Shown here piece after piece: positions 43,601 through 52,634 of a DNA stretch of 64,000 nucleotides (the stretch's first letter is position 1; every line of letters begins with the position of its first letter). The notes under the pieces were generated by a model. It was given only the letters and a program-made list of their open reading frames with translations. It did not search any database and had not been told where the DNA came from. Origin of the DNA: Phytophthora colocasiae (Eukaryota > Oomycota > Peronosporomycetes > Peronosporales > Peronosporaceae). The translations under genes were made by a program, and so were the position numbers. The stretch lies in the NCBI GenBank assembly GCA_018806915.1, contig JAGKQI010000045.1, forward strand, positions 868,001 to 932,000, in the 5' to 3' direction.

Positions 43601-46600
43601 TGCCCGCTGCCATCGGCACATTCCAGTACCCCGAGGCAATATCCATTGTAGAGAAGAGCTTAGCATTTCCTAGTACGTCCAGGATGTCGTCGATGAGTGG
43701 CATCGGATAACAGTCCTTCACAGTCACTGCATTGAGTCGACGGTAGTCGATACAGAAGCGGATACCTCCGTCGGGTTTGCGTATCATCAGTACAGGACTA
43801 GCCCAAGGACTACTCGAGGGTCGAATGAGTCCCAAGTCCAGGTACTGCTGCACTTCGGCCTCCATTACATCACCTTCAGCTTTGGAGACGCGATAGGGTC
43901 GCTGTTTGATAGGGGGGTGGTCACCAGTGTCTATCTCGAACTCGAGCAAGTGAGTTCGACCGGGTTTCATGGAGGTCTCGACAAACAAGTCTCGGAAGGA
44001 CCCGAGTGTCTGCCTGAACAGCCTCTTCTGTTCCTTACTCAGCTTCGAATCGGTGAAGTCAACTGCAAACTCCTCAGTTAGCTCCTTTTCGAGGTTCGGC
44101 ATGGAGTGGTGAGGCGAGTCGGTAGTAGCGCCGGCAGCACTCACTACAGAGTGCACCCAGTCTTCCTCAGTAGTTTCCCTGGACTCGACATGTCTTGAGT
44201 CACTACCACTTAGGGAAGTCATTGGGGACTCGAACTCGAAAGCCGACTCCGGCACTACCGTGGCGGCAGCGACTAGAGTACCCTTCTTGATGATCAGTTC
44301 CTCGGTAGAAGCATTGCAGACCTCGACTAATAACTTCCCTTGATTCACAGTACATAGTGTACGGGCAACTCGCACAGTGCCGTCCAGTCCGGGGACACCT
44401 TCAACTAGCACTGTTTGTCCATCACTTGCTTGACCTCGGACTTCGGACACTACTAGAGCTTGACCACCAGGGCAGATGCGAACAGTCGAACTCACTCGGG
44501 CAGAGTGTACTTCTTCGACTCTCGGAGTACCCAGTGAGAACACTTCACCCGTGTCCTTCAGAGTCACCGAGTTAGTATCCAAGTCGACAACAGCTCGGAA
44601 CTGTCGAAGTGAGTCGGTTCCAAGTATCACATCCACATGCATGTGGTCGACAACCACAAAAGGTCGAACAATCTCCAACGACCCAAGTCTGAGAGGGAGG
44701 TCGGCAACACCTCGTATCTTAAGTTGGTGACCCGACACTCCGTTCAAGTTCCCATAGTACGGTCGCAGAGAGTCACTGCCTCGTCCTATCCGTCGGAGTA
44801 CTTTACGGTCGATCAAGCTCACAACGGCACCAGAGTCGATGAGCATGTCCACAGGGACACAGTCGACATATCCTGGAGAAGTAGCTTCCACTCCACCTAC
44901 TGAGCCAATCACCCGCTTGCCTTCGGGCACTATACCAGCGACTTCACTTTCTTCGAACACATCCCGCCCGACTAGTCCAATCTTCCTGTAGTCACTGCTT
45001 TCTTCCTTAGTGGAGACTCGCGCTTGATCAGTCACTACGTACGCGTACTCGTACACGCTGTTCGAGTCCTCACGCGAACACCGAGGTCCCAGTTCTTCGG
45101 CCTTCTGACCAGCCAAAGAAGAGTAGTCGAAGCGCACTTGCTTCGGATTCCGCATTTTTCGAGAAGGGAGTGCAGCTTTTAGGCAGTCCTCACACCGGTC
45201 TTCTCGCTCCTTCAACTTAGCTCGGATGAGTGGGCCTTCGCTCAAGTACTTCTCTATTATCACACCCACGATACGCTTCATCACGGAGTTACTCATCGCT
45301 CGACTGTACTGAGCTACTTTAGCCAGAGCTCTCTCTTCAAGGTCATTTTCTCCCCAATCGACTTCCGGGAGGACCAAGTCACTCAGGAGTGGTGACCCAC
45401 AGTCAACGCATTCGGGGTTCACCTTTTCTTCTTCCTTGACTAAGTAGTACACCATCCGCTGGACTAACCCACGCCATCTCGGATCAAAGCGTTTCCTTCG
45501 TCGGGAGGATACCGTCACAGCGCTAACAGCACCACCAGGAACCTCCGACAAGTCGATGGCCACATTCGCGATCACAGCCTCTTCATCATACGAATAGGAG
45601 GGTATTACCTCACTTGCCTCAGTCTGATCCCGGTTAGAAGTACTCTCGGTTCTTCCACCTCCCACATCGCGTTCGTCCGAATTAGCGACTCCTCCGCTGT
45701 TTGGGGAGTGGTCATCTCCCTTCGACTTCTTTAAGTCACTGAAGTCACGGTTAGCTCGCTTAGCTGCATTAGTCGCAGCCAGTGTCTTCCGATACCAGGC
45801 AGTCCAGTATTCGGGCGTAGCTAGCACCCCAGGTGATGACTCTTTCGTCCGACTTATGACTTCTTCTGGAATCCCCAATATGGTGCTTAAGTCGGCTAGT
45901 GACATTTTCTGCGACTGCGACGCATTCACTTCCATTCTTCTCTTGAGTTCTACTTCGTCCAGTGGAAAGAGTCGCTCCTCGAGCTCTTTGTCGTATTCTT
46001 CTTTTTCTTCTAGTACTCCATCGTTTACTCCGTCAGCCAGTTCATTCAGTTCCTTCTCGGAAAACACTCTTGTGAGTTTGGTAGTCGCTCCCGCGGCGCT
46101 ACTCTTAGTGCTCGCCTCACCCCCACCATCCGCATCGGTGGTAGACGACTCACTCACAGCTTCACTCAGTTCAACCATTCCTTGAGTTTCTTGAGTCACT
46201 CTAGTAGCCTCGACCTCAGTTCGAGCGACTTCCTCTTCGGTTAGATCACTTACCAGTTCGCCAGTAGTTAGTTCAGGAGCGGCTTCGGAAGTGTTCGCCT
46301 CACCCCCACCATCAGCATCGGTGGTAGACGGCACACTTGCAGTCTCGTCAGTCTTGTCAGTAGTCACTCCTGGAGCACCTTCACTAGTACAGGTCTCGTT
46401 ATTTCTTAGTTGGTAATCAGTCTTCACACTCATCTCGTCAAGTAGTTCTTCACGGCTCTTCGCAGGTTCATCTCTATTCTCGCTCATACAGGGGTCGAAA
46501 ATGCTCTCATCGAACTCAGAACTATTACTTTCACTTCCGTCATCACTCTCTGGCTGCCTCTCAGTGACTCCCAAGTCACCAAGGGAAGTAGTTTCCTCTT

Positions 46601-46898
46601 TCACACTCGTTCCATTAGTCTTCCACTCGCAGCGGATAACTTCACTCTTTTTACGGGGTGCGTTCCAGTAGTTCACCGGGTTCGACCTCACCCGTACCTC
46701 ATCGGCATACTCCTCCCAGTAAGGGTCTTTCGACCAGTCACCGATGTAAGCGGCAGTCAAGTGACTTGCCTCAGCACCTTCACACTCAGTCTTCTCAGTT
46801 TCAATCATGTTCACTCCATTATCAGTCGTTGTTCTCTCTACGGTCTCAGTTGAACTCACTCCATTTCCAGTTGTAGATTTGGAAGTGACTTCACTCAA
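40659..46898 (-). CDS. pol: Gypsy-3 pol: protease, reverse transcriptase, RNase H, integrase
   Basis: 2079 codons, uninterrupted. It has no ATG at its head: the frame is open upstream to the gag stop at 46956-46958, and the first codon at 46898 is TTG, so it is probably made by readthrough from gag. Residues 1-540 are acidic and Ser/Thr-rich with TTDADGGGEA-type repeats, then paired Cys ('CVDCGSPLL', 'CEDCLKA'). Protease 'LIDSGAVVSLID' (about residue 688). Reverse transcriptase 'FCIDYRRLNAV', 'MPFGLCNAV', YLDD (43447-43458). RNase H 'YVDSSKLAVGA', 'FTDHKALLWVF'. Integrase HHCC ('HADVFAAHVG', 'CTVCGSGK') and DDE ('VVDAVGPL', 'LSDQGSNF', 'GLVERFNGT'). The C-terminus has 'YLVLLATYETSWLPA', a likely divergent chromodomain. 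All catalytic motifs look intact. Confidence 0.93.
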   Translation of the reverse strand: MSEVTSKSTTGNGVSSTETVERTTTDNGVNMIETEKTECEGAEASHLTAAYIGDWSKDPYWEEYADEVRVRSNPVNYWNAPRKKSEVIRCEWKTNGTSVKEETTSLGDLGVTERQPESDDGSESNSSEFDESIFDPCMSENRDEPAKSREELLDEMSVKTDYQLRNNETCTSEGAPGVTTDKTDETASVPSTTDADGGGEANTSEAAPELTTGELVSDLTEEEVARTEVEATRVTQETQGMVELSEAVSESSTTDADGGGEASTKSSAAGATTKLTRVFSEKELNELADGVNDGVLEEKEEYDKELEERLFPLDEVELKRRMEVNASQSQKMSLADLSTILGIPEEVISRTKESSPGVLATPEYWTAWYRKTLAATNAAKRANRDFSDLKKSKGDDHSPNSGGVANSDERDVGGGRTESTSNRDQTEASEVIPSYSYDEEAVIANVAIDLSEVPGGAVSAVTVSSRRRKRFDPRWRGLVQRMVYYLVKEEEKVNPECVDCGSPLLSDLVLPEVDWGENDLEERALAKVAQYSRAMSNSVMKRIVGVIIEKYLSEGPLIRAKLKEREDRCEDCLKAALPSRKMRNPKQVRFDYSSLAGQKAEELGPRCSREDSNSVYEYAYVVTDQARVSTKEESSDYRKIGLVGRDVFEESEVAGIVPEGKRVIGSVGGVEATSPGYVDCVPVDMLIDSGAVVSLIDRKVLRRIGRGSDSLRPYYGNLNGVSGHQLKIRGVADLPLRLGSLEIVRPFVVVDHMHVDVILGTDSLRQFRAVVDLDTNSVTLKDTGEVFSLGTPRVEEVHSARVSSTVRICPGGQALVVSEVRGQASDGQTVLVEGVPGLDGTVRVARTLCTVNQGKLLVEVCNASTEELIIKKGTLVAAATVVPESAFEFESPMTSLSGSDSRHVESRETTEEDWVHSVVSAAGATTDSPHHSMPNLEKELTEEFAVDFTDSKLSKEQKRLFRQTLGSFRDLFVETSMKPGRTHLLEFEIDTGDHPPIKQRPYRVSKAEGDVMEAEVQQYLDLGLIRPSSSPWASPVLMIRKPDGGIRFCIDYRRLNAVTVKDCYPMPLIDDILDVLGNAKLFSTMDIASGYWNVPMAAGSVGKTAFACKFGLFEWLVMPFGLCNAVPAFERLMEGVLVDLKWRTCLVYLDDCVVFSDDFPTHLVRLRQVLERFRTAGFKLKMKKCKWGRDQVAFLGHIVTPSGILPNPEKVKAVMNVERPSDLRAVRAFLGLTSYFRRYIPGYAAISSPIERLKAKGVPFEWSPDCESAFVQLKRKLVEPPILVYPDFNKRFKLYVDSSKLAVGACLMQEVAGRDRAIAYASKLLVGSEKNWVNNQNGTSEIECWGIVWATRKFRCYLDRCEFDLFTDHKALLWVFSDANRTNNAKLARWAMELSQLRFKVYHRPGTSMGHVDGLSRLHAVTVNAVTMADLLNEANEEDPVPVLVEEGETEVATEEVTGATPTSTGGSDQVAVGERLPVEEPTAATTTPTPQTEETSLDEEQLLVSPVDVFGLDQARFKEEQKRTPWILAMIAFLESGALALDAQLRAKVLSLAPHYTVKNGILMRRVHLKARAGPARSLEVPVIPITYVATVLHHCHADVFAAHVGVTKTMDKVRKHAYWHGWKKDVAEYVRECTVCGSGKGYRPWRNGLMQKMPIQELSGPFSLLVVDAVGPLVTTPRGNKFILVFADYFTRWVEAFAVELLDSVTFVEVMVNEVISRHGVPEKLLSDQGSNFISELARSLYETLGIKKLFGAAYHPQTQGLVERFNGTLIGMLRMYVSESQDDWDLYLPRVLFAYRTSFHEALGDSPFFSLYGRDPVLPLDLAFLNTSSQWKSNEVATYRRRLYLSLRDTRRLVERQLLKAQSRHGQRLQGQVSVKFEEGDAVWVYQYFRARRGEKTSRKLAFSWHGPYRIVGSVGENAYRVAIPTHPNRVVTINVNRLKPFRGRWSRPFPTEVPEGITTTPGEDDEGPLAEEDLPSTSYIERLVIGSEETAFAGASLPVVDILARRKKAGELQYLVLLATYETSWLPATSLRPDFDALITLFESTRRKEQGLPQLRRSARLVDANAAVDEDELLF

Positions 46899-46955
46899 GT
46901 CACTTAGCTGGCAGGAGGAAGGAGTGACTTCACCCTTCCCTTCCTCCAGCCCCCT

Positions 46956-46958
46956 TCA
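46956..46958 (-). other. Single in-frame UGA between Gypsy-3 gag and pol
   Basis: Gag ends ...SSSQN-UGA; the next codons (AGG GGG CTG GAG) continue in the same frame into pol with no other stop across 2909 codons. Stop-codon readthrough, used by some retroviruses and plant retroelements, would make Gag-Pol. A chance nonsense mutation is the alternative. Confidence 0.6.
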
Positions 46959-49385
46959 GTTTTGACTAGAGCTCGCTGTAACCCCAGCCTTCTGGACTAG
47001 CTGGTTCAGCGTCTCCCTCGACGGGCAGTTGGCCACTACGTGATCCGCACCTCCACACAGGAAGCAGGCCCTAGGGCCTCGACTGGCTTGGTAGTTAGAG
47101 CGAGAGTTGGAGTTCGTGTTCGGCGACTGTTGTTGCTGCTGGCGCTGGCCCGTTGACTGCTGTTGACGTTGGTACCCCCGAGGTAACTCGCACTCGACGT
47201 AGACGTGACCAGTTCCTTGGCAGTTCGAGCAAGTCGAGTTGTTCCTGCGGCAGTTAAGTCGACTGCACCCCAGCGTGTGGCACCTCCCGCACACGGTGAG
47301 TCCTTCCTGAGTGTACAAGTCAGGACCCTGTCGAATACCTCGAGTCGGAGTCACCGGCAGGGAAGTAGTTGGCTGGATCGCATACACTCCTTGACTAGTA
47401 GCAGGCATTGCCTGGTACTGAATAGCAGCCGCAGTAGTTCCTCCCTGGTTAGTTGCCGGAGCGGCAGCCTGCACTTGCTGTTGCGCTAAGAGACTCTGAG
47501 TCTGTTGCATCACAGTCAGCATTTGCTTCATCAAGTCATCATTCGCCGTTGACTTAGGAGGCTCGTCCTCGAAGTCAGCGTCGTCTTCCACTGGTAGGTG
47601 CTGGTTCTTGTACAGGAGCACTGCTACGGCTTGAGGTATTGAGTTCACCAAAGAAGTGTCTAGTGTGTTCCGCCACTGCTTGTTACGGAGTCCTGACAGG
47701 AAATACTGGTATCTCATCTCGGGGTCGAAGTACTGAGCGGCGTCACAGAGGCTTGAAATCAAGTCGCCCCACACTTCGGCCGACATACCTCTGGACCTTT
47801 TGGTCACCTTCAGTCGCTCAATCATCTGCAGAGGAGTCTGGCACACGAACTGGTTGTGGAAGCGAGTCCTCAGAGTGTTGAAGTCGTTAATCTGGGAGTA
47901 AGTCCACCATTCTTCACCAGTTTTGCCCTTAAGACACTCCCTGAAGGCACTCAACCGTAAGGAGTCGTCAAGTCCTTCAGTAGCTCTCTCGAATGCACTC
48001 CAGAAGGATCGAGCTTTGTCTGCTGAAGCTCCATCGGAGTAAAACGGTTGGATCATCCGGACTGCATTCTTGATGTTGGACGGCATGCCTAGAGGAGGCC
48101 TAGTCACCTGACTCACAGACTGTTGGTAGTTCGGAGTGTAGTGTCCAGGAAGTTGACTAGGTCCAGTAGAGTAAGGTTGGCTACTTACGCCACTCGCGAG
48201 TTGTCCAGCAGTCACCGAGGTCGGAGCAGTCACGGGAGGGGGTAGACTAGTGGCTAGAGCCGAATTCCCAGGTTGCTGCGGTTGACTCCAGTAAGCAGTC
48301 TGCCCAGCAGTCGCTTGCTGGTAACTAGTAGTGGCAGGAGTCGTCATAGCAGGAACTGAAGTCAACCGTGGAGCCACATTCATAGGAGTCGTAAGAGCGC
48401 TGCTAGGAGGTACTTGAGTCGTAGAGACATGAGTCACTTGAGGCGGCACGGAGGTAGCCGCATAGGAGATAGGAGCTGGAGTGCCGTAGGAGAAACCGGC
48501 CGCTGCCGACCATCCGACGGGCTGGATAAACGGATTGTTCAGTCCGGTGCCAGGATTGCCGGGAGTCGCGCCAAGAGTCACGTTCTGATAACTCGGGATC
48601 GCTGAACGAGTAGACTGAGGTACGCTGGTAGCAGGAGTCATCACCGGAGCAGTAGGCGGTAGTCCAGGGAGTTGACCACTCCATCCGGTTGGATTAGTTC
48701 CCGTAGAACTAACAGCTACGTTCACACCAGTCCCTACACTAGGAGCGTATCCAGGTTGAGCCATCAGTTGAGGCGGGTACAGGTAGTGCTTGGTAGCATC
48801 AACTACTCCCATAGTCGCGACTCCCGGATGAGTCGCCGACGGAGTAGAGAGAACGGGAACTACTGGGGTCATCGGCGTAGTCGCTGGCTGGCTGGTCATA
48901 GGAGTTGAAGCTTGGAATTGAGTCTCACTCTGGGGCACAGGAGTCGCTGCGGCGAGTCCGGTACCGGAAGTCACTCCATGTAAGGTAAATCCGCCGTGAG
49001 TAGTTACGGGGCTAGCAAGTGGCCTAGCTTCTCCCTTCCTGGGCTCGGAGAGACTTCGGGTCAGTCGAGGCCTAGCAGGAGGAGGTTGTTGTACTGGGCG
49101 AGTAGAACCAAGAGCGGCCCGCCTCACCATGGCCTGGACTGAGGTCAATCCTCCAGGAGCAGTTAGACTCGGCCTCCCCGGGTGCGTAGTAGTTGGAGGT
49201 CCACCAAGTCCAAACCACGAAGTCGCAGGTTGGCTGTCACTGCCTCCTGGACTCGCGGGAGTCACCGTAGGAGGGCGACTCGCTCCTCCCCTGAACCAGG
49301 AAGTAGCAGATGGGCCCGTGCCACCGTTTTCACTCGAGGTAGTGCTCCTGTCGTCATCTCCGACACCAGGCCCAAACGAAGACAT
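46956..49385 (-). CDS. gag: Gypsy-3 gag, three zinc knuckles
   Basis: ATG 49385 (MSSFGPGVGDDDR), 809 aa. The N-terminal half (to about residue 440) is a Pro/Thr/Ser/Gln-rich low-complexity region. The gag core follows ('MIQPFYSDGAS', 'CLKGKTGEEWW', 'FLSGLRNKQW'). The C-terminus has three Cys clusters: CGRCHTLGCSRLNC (CX2CX4CX4C), CSNCQGTGHVYVEC and CFLCGGADHVVANC (both CX2CX4HX4C), which would bind the element RNA. Long for a Ty3/Gypsy gag because of the proline-rich extension. Open throughout. Forms virus-like particles by family analogy. Confidence 0.9.
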   Translation of the reverse strand: MSSFGPGVGDDDRSTTSSENGGTGPSATSWFRGGASRPPTVTPASPGGSDSQPATSWFGLGGPPTTTHPGRPSLTAPGGLTSVQAMVRRAALGSTRPVQQPPPARPRLTRSLSEPRKGEARPLASPVTTHGGFTLHGVTSGTGLAAATPVPQSETQFQASTPMTSQPATTPMTPVVPVLSTPSATHPGVATMGVVDATKHYLYPPQLMAQPGYAPSVGTGVNVAVSSTGTNPTGWSGQLPGLPPTAPVMTPATSVPQSTRSAIPSYQNVTLGATPGNPGTGLNNPFIQPVGWSAAAGFSYGTPAPISYAATSVPPQVTHVSTTQVPPSSALTTPMNVAPRLTSVPAMTTPATTSYQQATAGQTAYWSQPQQPGNSALATSLPPPVTAPTSVTAGQLASGVSSQPYSTGPSQLPGHYTPNYQQSVSQVTRPPLGMPSNIKNAVRMIQPFYSDGASADKARSFWSAFERATEGLDDSLRLSAFRECLKGKTGEEWWTYSQINDFNTLRTRFHNQFVCQTPLQMIERLKVTKRSRGMSAEVWGDLISSLCDAAQYFDPEMRYQYFLSGLRNKQWRNTLDTSLVNSIPQAVAVLLYKNQHLPVEDDADFEDEPPKSTANDDLMKQMLTVMQQTQSLLAQQQVQAAAPATNQGGTTAAAIQYQAMPATSQGVYAIQPTTSLPVTPTRGIRQGPDLYTQEGLTVCGRCHTLGCSRLNCRRNNSTCSNCQGTGHVYVECELPRGYQRQQQSTGQRQQQQQSPNTNSNSRSNYQASRGPRACFLCGGADHVVANCPSRETLNQLVQKAGVTASSSQN

Positions 49386-49581
49386 CTCGATTTCGGGTTC
49401 TTGCTCGTCTCTGTCTTGTTCTTCTTGGGCAGTCTTGAGTTCTGGTAGCTGTCGTATTCCCGCCCAGACGAACCACTCAGTTAACCAACTAACAACTAGT
49501 TAGTAGGACAAGAGTACTTCACTTCCTCGTTTAGGTAGTCGCTCGAAGTTCACTTCCGAGGACCCTTCTCCAGCAGGCTAG
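49386..49581 (-). other. Gypsy-3 5' leader
   Basis: Short untranslated region between the primer binding site and gag ATG 49385; nothing else seen. Confidence 0.5.
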
Positions 49582-49599
49582 TACCCTGCTTCTCCACCA
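49582..49599 (-). other. Gypsy-3 candidate primer binding site
   Basis: Minus strand TGGTGGAGAAGCAGGGTA, starting two bases after the 5' LTR (ends at 49602). The tRNA is not identified; like the Gypsy-1 site it begins TGGTGG. Confidence 0.5.
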
Positions 49600-49601
49600 C
49601 G

Positions 49602-50028
49602 TGTCGCGATCTAGCTAAGGATCGAGTACTAGCGGGCTGTTAGGTGAGTGCAGGTCCAAGTAGGGAGTTCGAAGACTAACTTAAACAAATATAAGTCACT
49701 TGTTGTTGTTGTTGCTCTTAGCAGGTAAAATCACGACTGACTAGTTAGGCCGGGAACTCACTACTTCTGAAAAACACTTGAGGGAGTGACTTCCCGTCTA
49801 TACGGCAGGGCGGGAGTCCTCGGAGGTGACCTCCCCGCACGACACTCGAGGGAGGACACTGATGGACCGCTCAGATGAAATAGACAGGGACACACCGCTG
49901 AGTGGACCTCCGACAATCTGCTACGCCAAGTGATCACAACACGGCGAGTGCGACGAGTGACAAGGCCCCGAGGCATGGGGCTCAACAGAACTTGCTGGTT
50001 CGAGGGTCTCATTCCCGGGCACGGGACA
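49602..50028 (-). repeat. Gypsy-3 LTR (5' LTR in element orientation)
   Basis: Matches 36387-36813 with about two differences; followed by CTCG (50029-50032). Confidence 0.92.
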
Positions 50029-50032
50029 CTCG

Positions 50033-51170
50033 TCAATGGAAAGTGGTCGATGCAGAGCCAGTGGAGACGGAGGACAAGCAGCAGCGCAAACAGCGTCTTC
50101 ACCGCGAGGAAATGGTGCAATTCCGACTGAGGAAGAAGCTGCGGGAGTCGAGCTTACGCACGGAGCATGCACAACTAGAAGGACAAATGCAACGTTGTCT
50201 TGCTGCTTTGAAGCGAGCTGCTGCGAAGAATAATGAGAATAATGAGGACCAAATGGAAGGGACCAAATGGCAACAAAATTTGGTCCTGCAAGCCGAAGCT
50301 CTTCGTTTTCAAAATCAAAAAACTCCAAAAAGTAGTCACGGACTATACCAAGCTGCAAAAAGTGATCCACGCGGAAGGGAGCGAGTGGTTCAAGGTGACA
50401 ATAGTCAAAGTTTAATCGGAGGAGGTAGTTGGCTCGTGACGTTTCCCAATCAGCAACCTCCGTTCCACTTCCACCCGTTCACCAAGAAAGAAAGTGAGGA
50501 AATCATACAAAATTATGACCAAGCGATGGCAATAGGAACTCATGACTTCATTGAGGTCGGGACACTTCTGGGGTGGAAAGTTGATAGACTCCCGTTGGTG
50601 CTACATGCCAATGGCAGGTGGATGGTCACTCGAGTCAAGTTTTCCAAGCAGATTCGCTGTGCTGCTGGCGAATCGGAAGCCACGATGGAATCGTTGGAGG
50701 CTGCGTCTTGGCCGGTGCTAACAGCCCCAGAATTGTGTCCTTGTTTACACAGATCGAACTCCACGTCACTTAAACTGCAGGAGATTGACAAGGATACAGT
50801 TGTTATTGTGTCAGACACACCAGAGCAGTCTCGAGGAATGAACTTACGGTATTTAACGATGATGCATCGGCGACGCAGTGTTGATAACGAAGGAAGACGT
50901 TGTATCACGTATGTGATGGCAATTCCTGACTCCAAGGCGAACAAACGGAATCGGGAAGCGGAACAGTCTCGGGATCGAGTGCTTTGGGTCTGTGAAGGAG
51001 CAGCCTACATGACTCTCAAGCAGATCGACAATTCCACTCTGGAAGTAGCTTACGACAACCTCAACGGCTGTAAAAATGAGCTCCACGCCCAACAGTTACT
51101 GATCGAATGGGCTCACGAAGCGATTCGTTGGGAACAACTTGTTACGCCTTCAAGGCTACTGGCAATGTGA
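50033..51170 (+). pseudogene. M96-like gene d, main part after the Gypsy-3 insertion
   Basis: Continues the 36349 gene in phase and is open to TGA at 51168-51170; with the first part it would give 391 aa. The basic helix ('KQRLHREEMVQFRLRKKLRE') and a following coiled coil to about residue 130 form the bZIP-like part. 'WLVTFPNQQPPFHFHPFT' begins the START-like half, with 'LRYLTMMHRRR', 'YVMAIPDSKANK' and 'EGAAYMTLKQIDNSTLEV' before the C-terminal helix 'IEWAHEAIRWEQLV'. Such proteins are numerous in oomycetes and of unproven function; DNA binding plus ligand binding is inferred from fold type. Also open without the insertion, so disruption is recent. It ends 14 bp from the end of gene e, tail to tail. 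Confidence 0.8.
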
Positions 51171-51184
51171 AAAGATTCTTTGTC

Positions 51185-52417
51185 TTATCTTCCTTCGAGC
51201 AACTTTGTGGCCATTACAGTTTGAGACCAACGGCAGACGAACTGAGTCCAGCGGATAATATGATGCCTCGCGTGCTGCTCATCTTCACACTGGGCCCACG
51301 TATCACTGAAAATGTCAATGGTATTGTGATCCACCTCAATGATCCTCATGTAAGCGCCACCTTCTTCAATCCACTTGACTTGAGACTGATCTTCAGCTGT
51401 TCGGATTCTTTTGTTCTCCTCGGAATCTGAAATCACTAGAGAAAGCGTGAGAGATCGCTTCCCGTTCGCTTCAACGTTGAACTGACGTCGCGCAAGCTGG
51501 AAGTAGCGTGTATGAACGGTGCCAGGAACATTGCAAACCATGACGTGAGCGTCCATCGCGAACGACTGAAGCACTTGGAAATTGACTCGTCGACGCTGAA
51601 GCTCACTCCAGTACGGCGGAGTGACCAGCAGCGGCCATTCCTGGAATTTTGACGGGGAAATGACCTCGTCAGCCGTCTCAAACGAGCAATTAACGCGAGC
51701 TGAGAGGCGAACACGCCCAACCAGAGCGTTGTCTTGCCGACGGGTTGGTGGCGCGTGGTGCACTGTCCAGCCGAACAAACGCCCAGCGACTGGCATCGGA
51801 GGGCGAAGAACCTCGAATTTGTCCTCGCAGAGCTGCATGGTAGCCTCGAACTCTTCTTTGGTGAAGGGCTGGAAGTGGAACGATGGCTCTCCGTTCTGGT
51901 ACTTGACACGCCATCCAGCGTCTAGTCGGGAGGAGTTGGGGACCCAAGGCGACATTTTACTCGCATTGTAGACGTTGGAAGCGCTGCAGTTGTCCTCGTG
52001 AGGGACTGGGAAGATGTCGAAAGCGTTGTCTTGTACCAGAGACTGGAAACGCTCGCAGGTTTGAAGTTTCTCGCTCAATTCACCGTTCTCCGTCCGAAGA
52101 GCGTCACTTTCCAGTGCGAGGCGATGGATGGAGCGACAGAGATCACTCGTTGGTTCTTCTTCCTCGACGGTCTTTAGAGACTGTTCGTTTAACACTGCGA
52201 GGGACTTTTTAACTTGGAGCTCCAATTCTTCTCGTTCTCTTCTTCTCTCTTGCAGCTCGTTCTTCTTGACCACTCGCAAACGTGCCATGCTTTCGCAACG
52301 ATGTTGCCGTCTCACCTCCGCCTTGGCTTGCTTGCTCCAGTTCTTCATTGTTAAGTCGGCCCAGTCATGAATCTGGACCCACTTCCTCTCGTCTGTTACT
52401 GCTGGAACGGGAGCCAT
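51185..52417 (-). CDS. M96-like bZIP/START-type protein, gene e, intact
   Basis: ATG 52417 (MAPVPAVTDERK), 410 aa, stop at 51185-51187. Residues about 30-75 are a basic helix ('KAEVRRQHRCESMARLRVVKK') leading into a leucine/glutamate coiled coil ('ERRREREELELQVKKSLAVL') to about 125. From about 165 a START-like domain: 'GWRVKYQNGEPSFHFQPFT', 'GRLFGWTVHH', 'TRYFQLARRQFNVEANGKR', 'LVISDSEENKR', 'EEGGAYMRIIEVDHNTIDI'. C-terminal helix 'RHHIIRWTQFVCRWSQTVM'. The only copy here with start, full domains and stop not hit by an insertion. An Inr/FPR-like site 44-62 nt upstream supports the start. Exact function unknown; copies c and g belong to the same subfamily by their C-termini. Confidence 0.82.
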   Translation of the reverse strand: MAPVPAVTDERKWVQIHDWADLTMKNWSKQAKAEVRRQHRCESMARLRVVKKNELQERRREREELELQVKKSLAVLNEQSLKTVEEEEPTSDLCRSIHRLALESDALRTENGELSEKLQTCERFQSLVQDNAFDIFPVPHEDNCSASNVYNASKMSPWVPNSSRLDAGWRVKYQNGEPSFHFQPFTKEEFEATMQLCEDKFEVLRPPMPVAGRLFGWTVHHAPPTRRQDNALVGRVRLSARVNCSFETADEVISPSKFQEWPLLVTPPYWSELQRRRVNFQVLQSFAMDAHVMVCNVPGTVHTRYFQLARRQFNVEANGKRSLTLSLVISDSEENKRIRTAEDQSQVKWIEEGGAYMRIIEVDHNTIDIFSDTWAQCEDEQHARHHIIRWTQFVCRWSQTVMATKLLEGR

Positions 52418-52460
52418 GGTGACTTGGAAGTGATGTGGTCTATGGAGATCGAATTAAACT

Positions 52461-52479
52461 GTGAGATTTGTCAGACTGA
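52461..52479 (-). promoter_or_regulatory. Inr/FPR-like core promoter of gene e
   Basis: Minus strand TCAGTCTGACAAATCTCAC: initiator YCAKTYYN matched by TCAGTCTG, then an A/T-rich flank. 44-62 nt before ATG 52417. Confidence 0.5.
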
Positions 52480-52634
52480 CTCCTGTTGCTCGAACAAACT
52501 ACACGTACTGTAGATCGAAGACCAGCTGCATGCAAGAGGGAAACGATAGGCTGAAAAGCCAGCCCACTCATCACGGGTAGAAGACGAGAGCGCATTGCGT
52601 TTGCGTTACCACGTGAGTGTAATTATAACTTTAA

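Larger units (their letters stand above)
36387..50028 (-). mobile_element. Gypsy-3: 13.6-kb Ty3/Gypsy element with antisense gene and membrane-protein frame
   Basis: Bounded by 427-bp LTRs (36387-36813, 49602-50028), flanked by the 4-bp duplication CTCG. On the minus strand: LTR, primer binding site, gag, pol, then about 3.8 kb of extra sequence and the LTR. The extra sequence has an antisense gene (38281-39930, plus strand) and a frame with membrane segments (37887-36706, minus). Gag and Pol are open apart from one UGA between them. The LTRs differ at about two positions by eye (near 36653 and 36663), so insertion is recent. At 13.6 kb it is about twice the size of usual Ty3/Gypsy elements. 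Confidence 0.9.
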
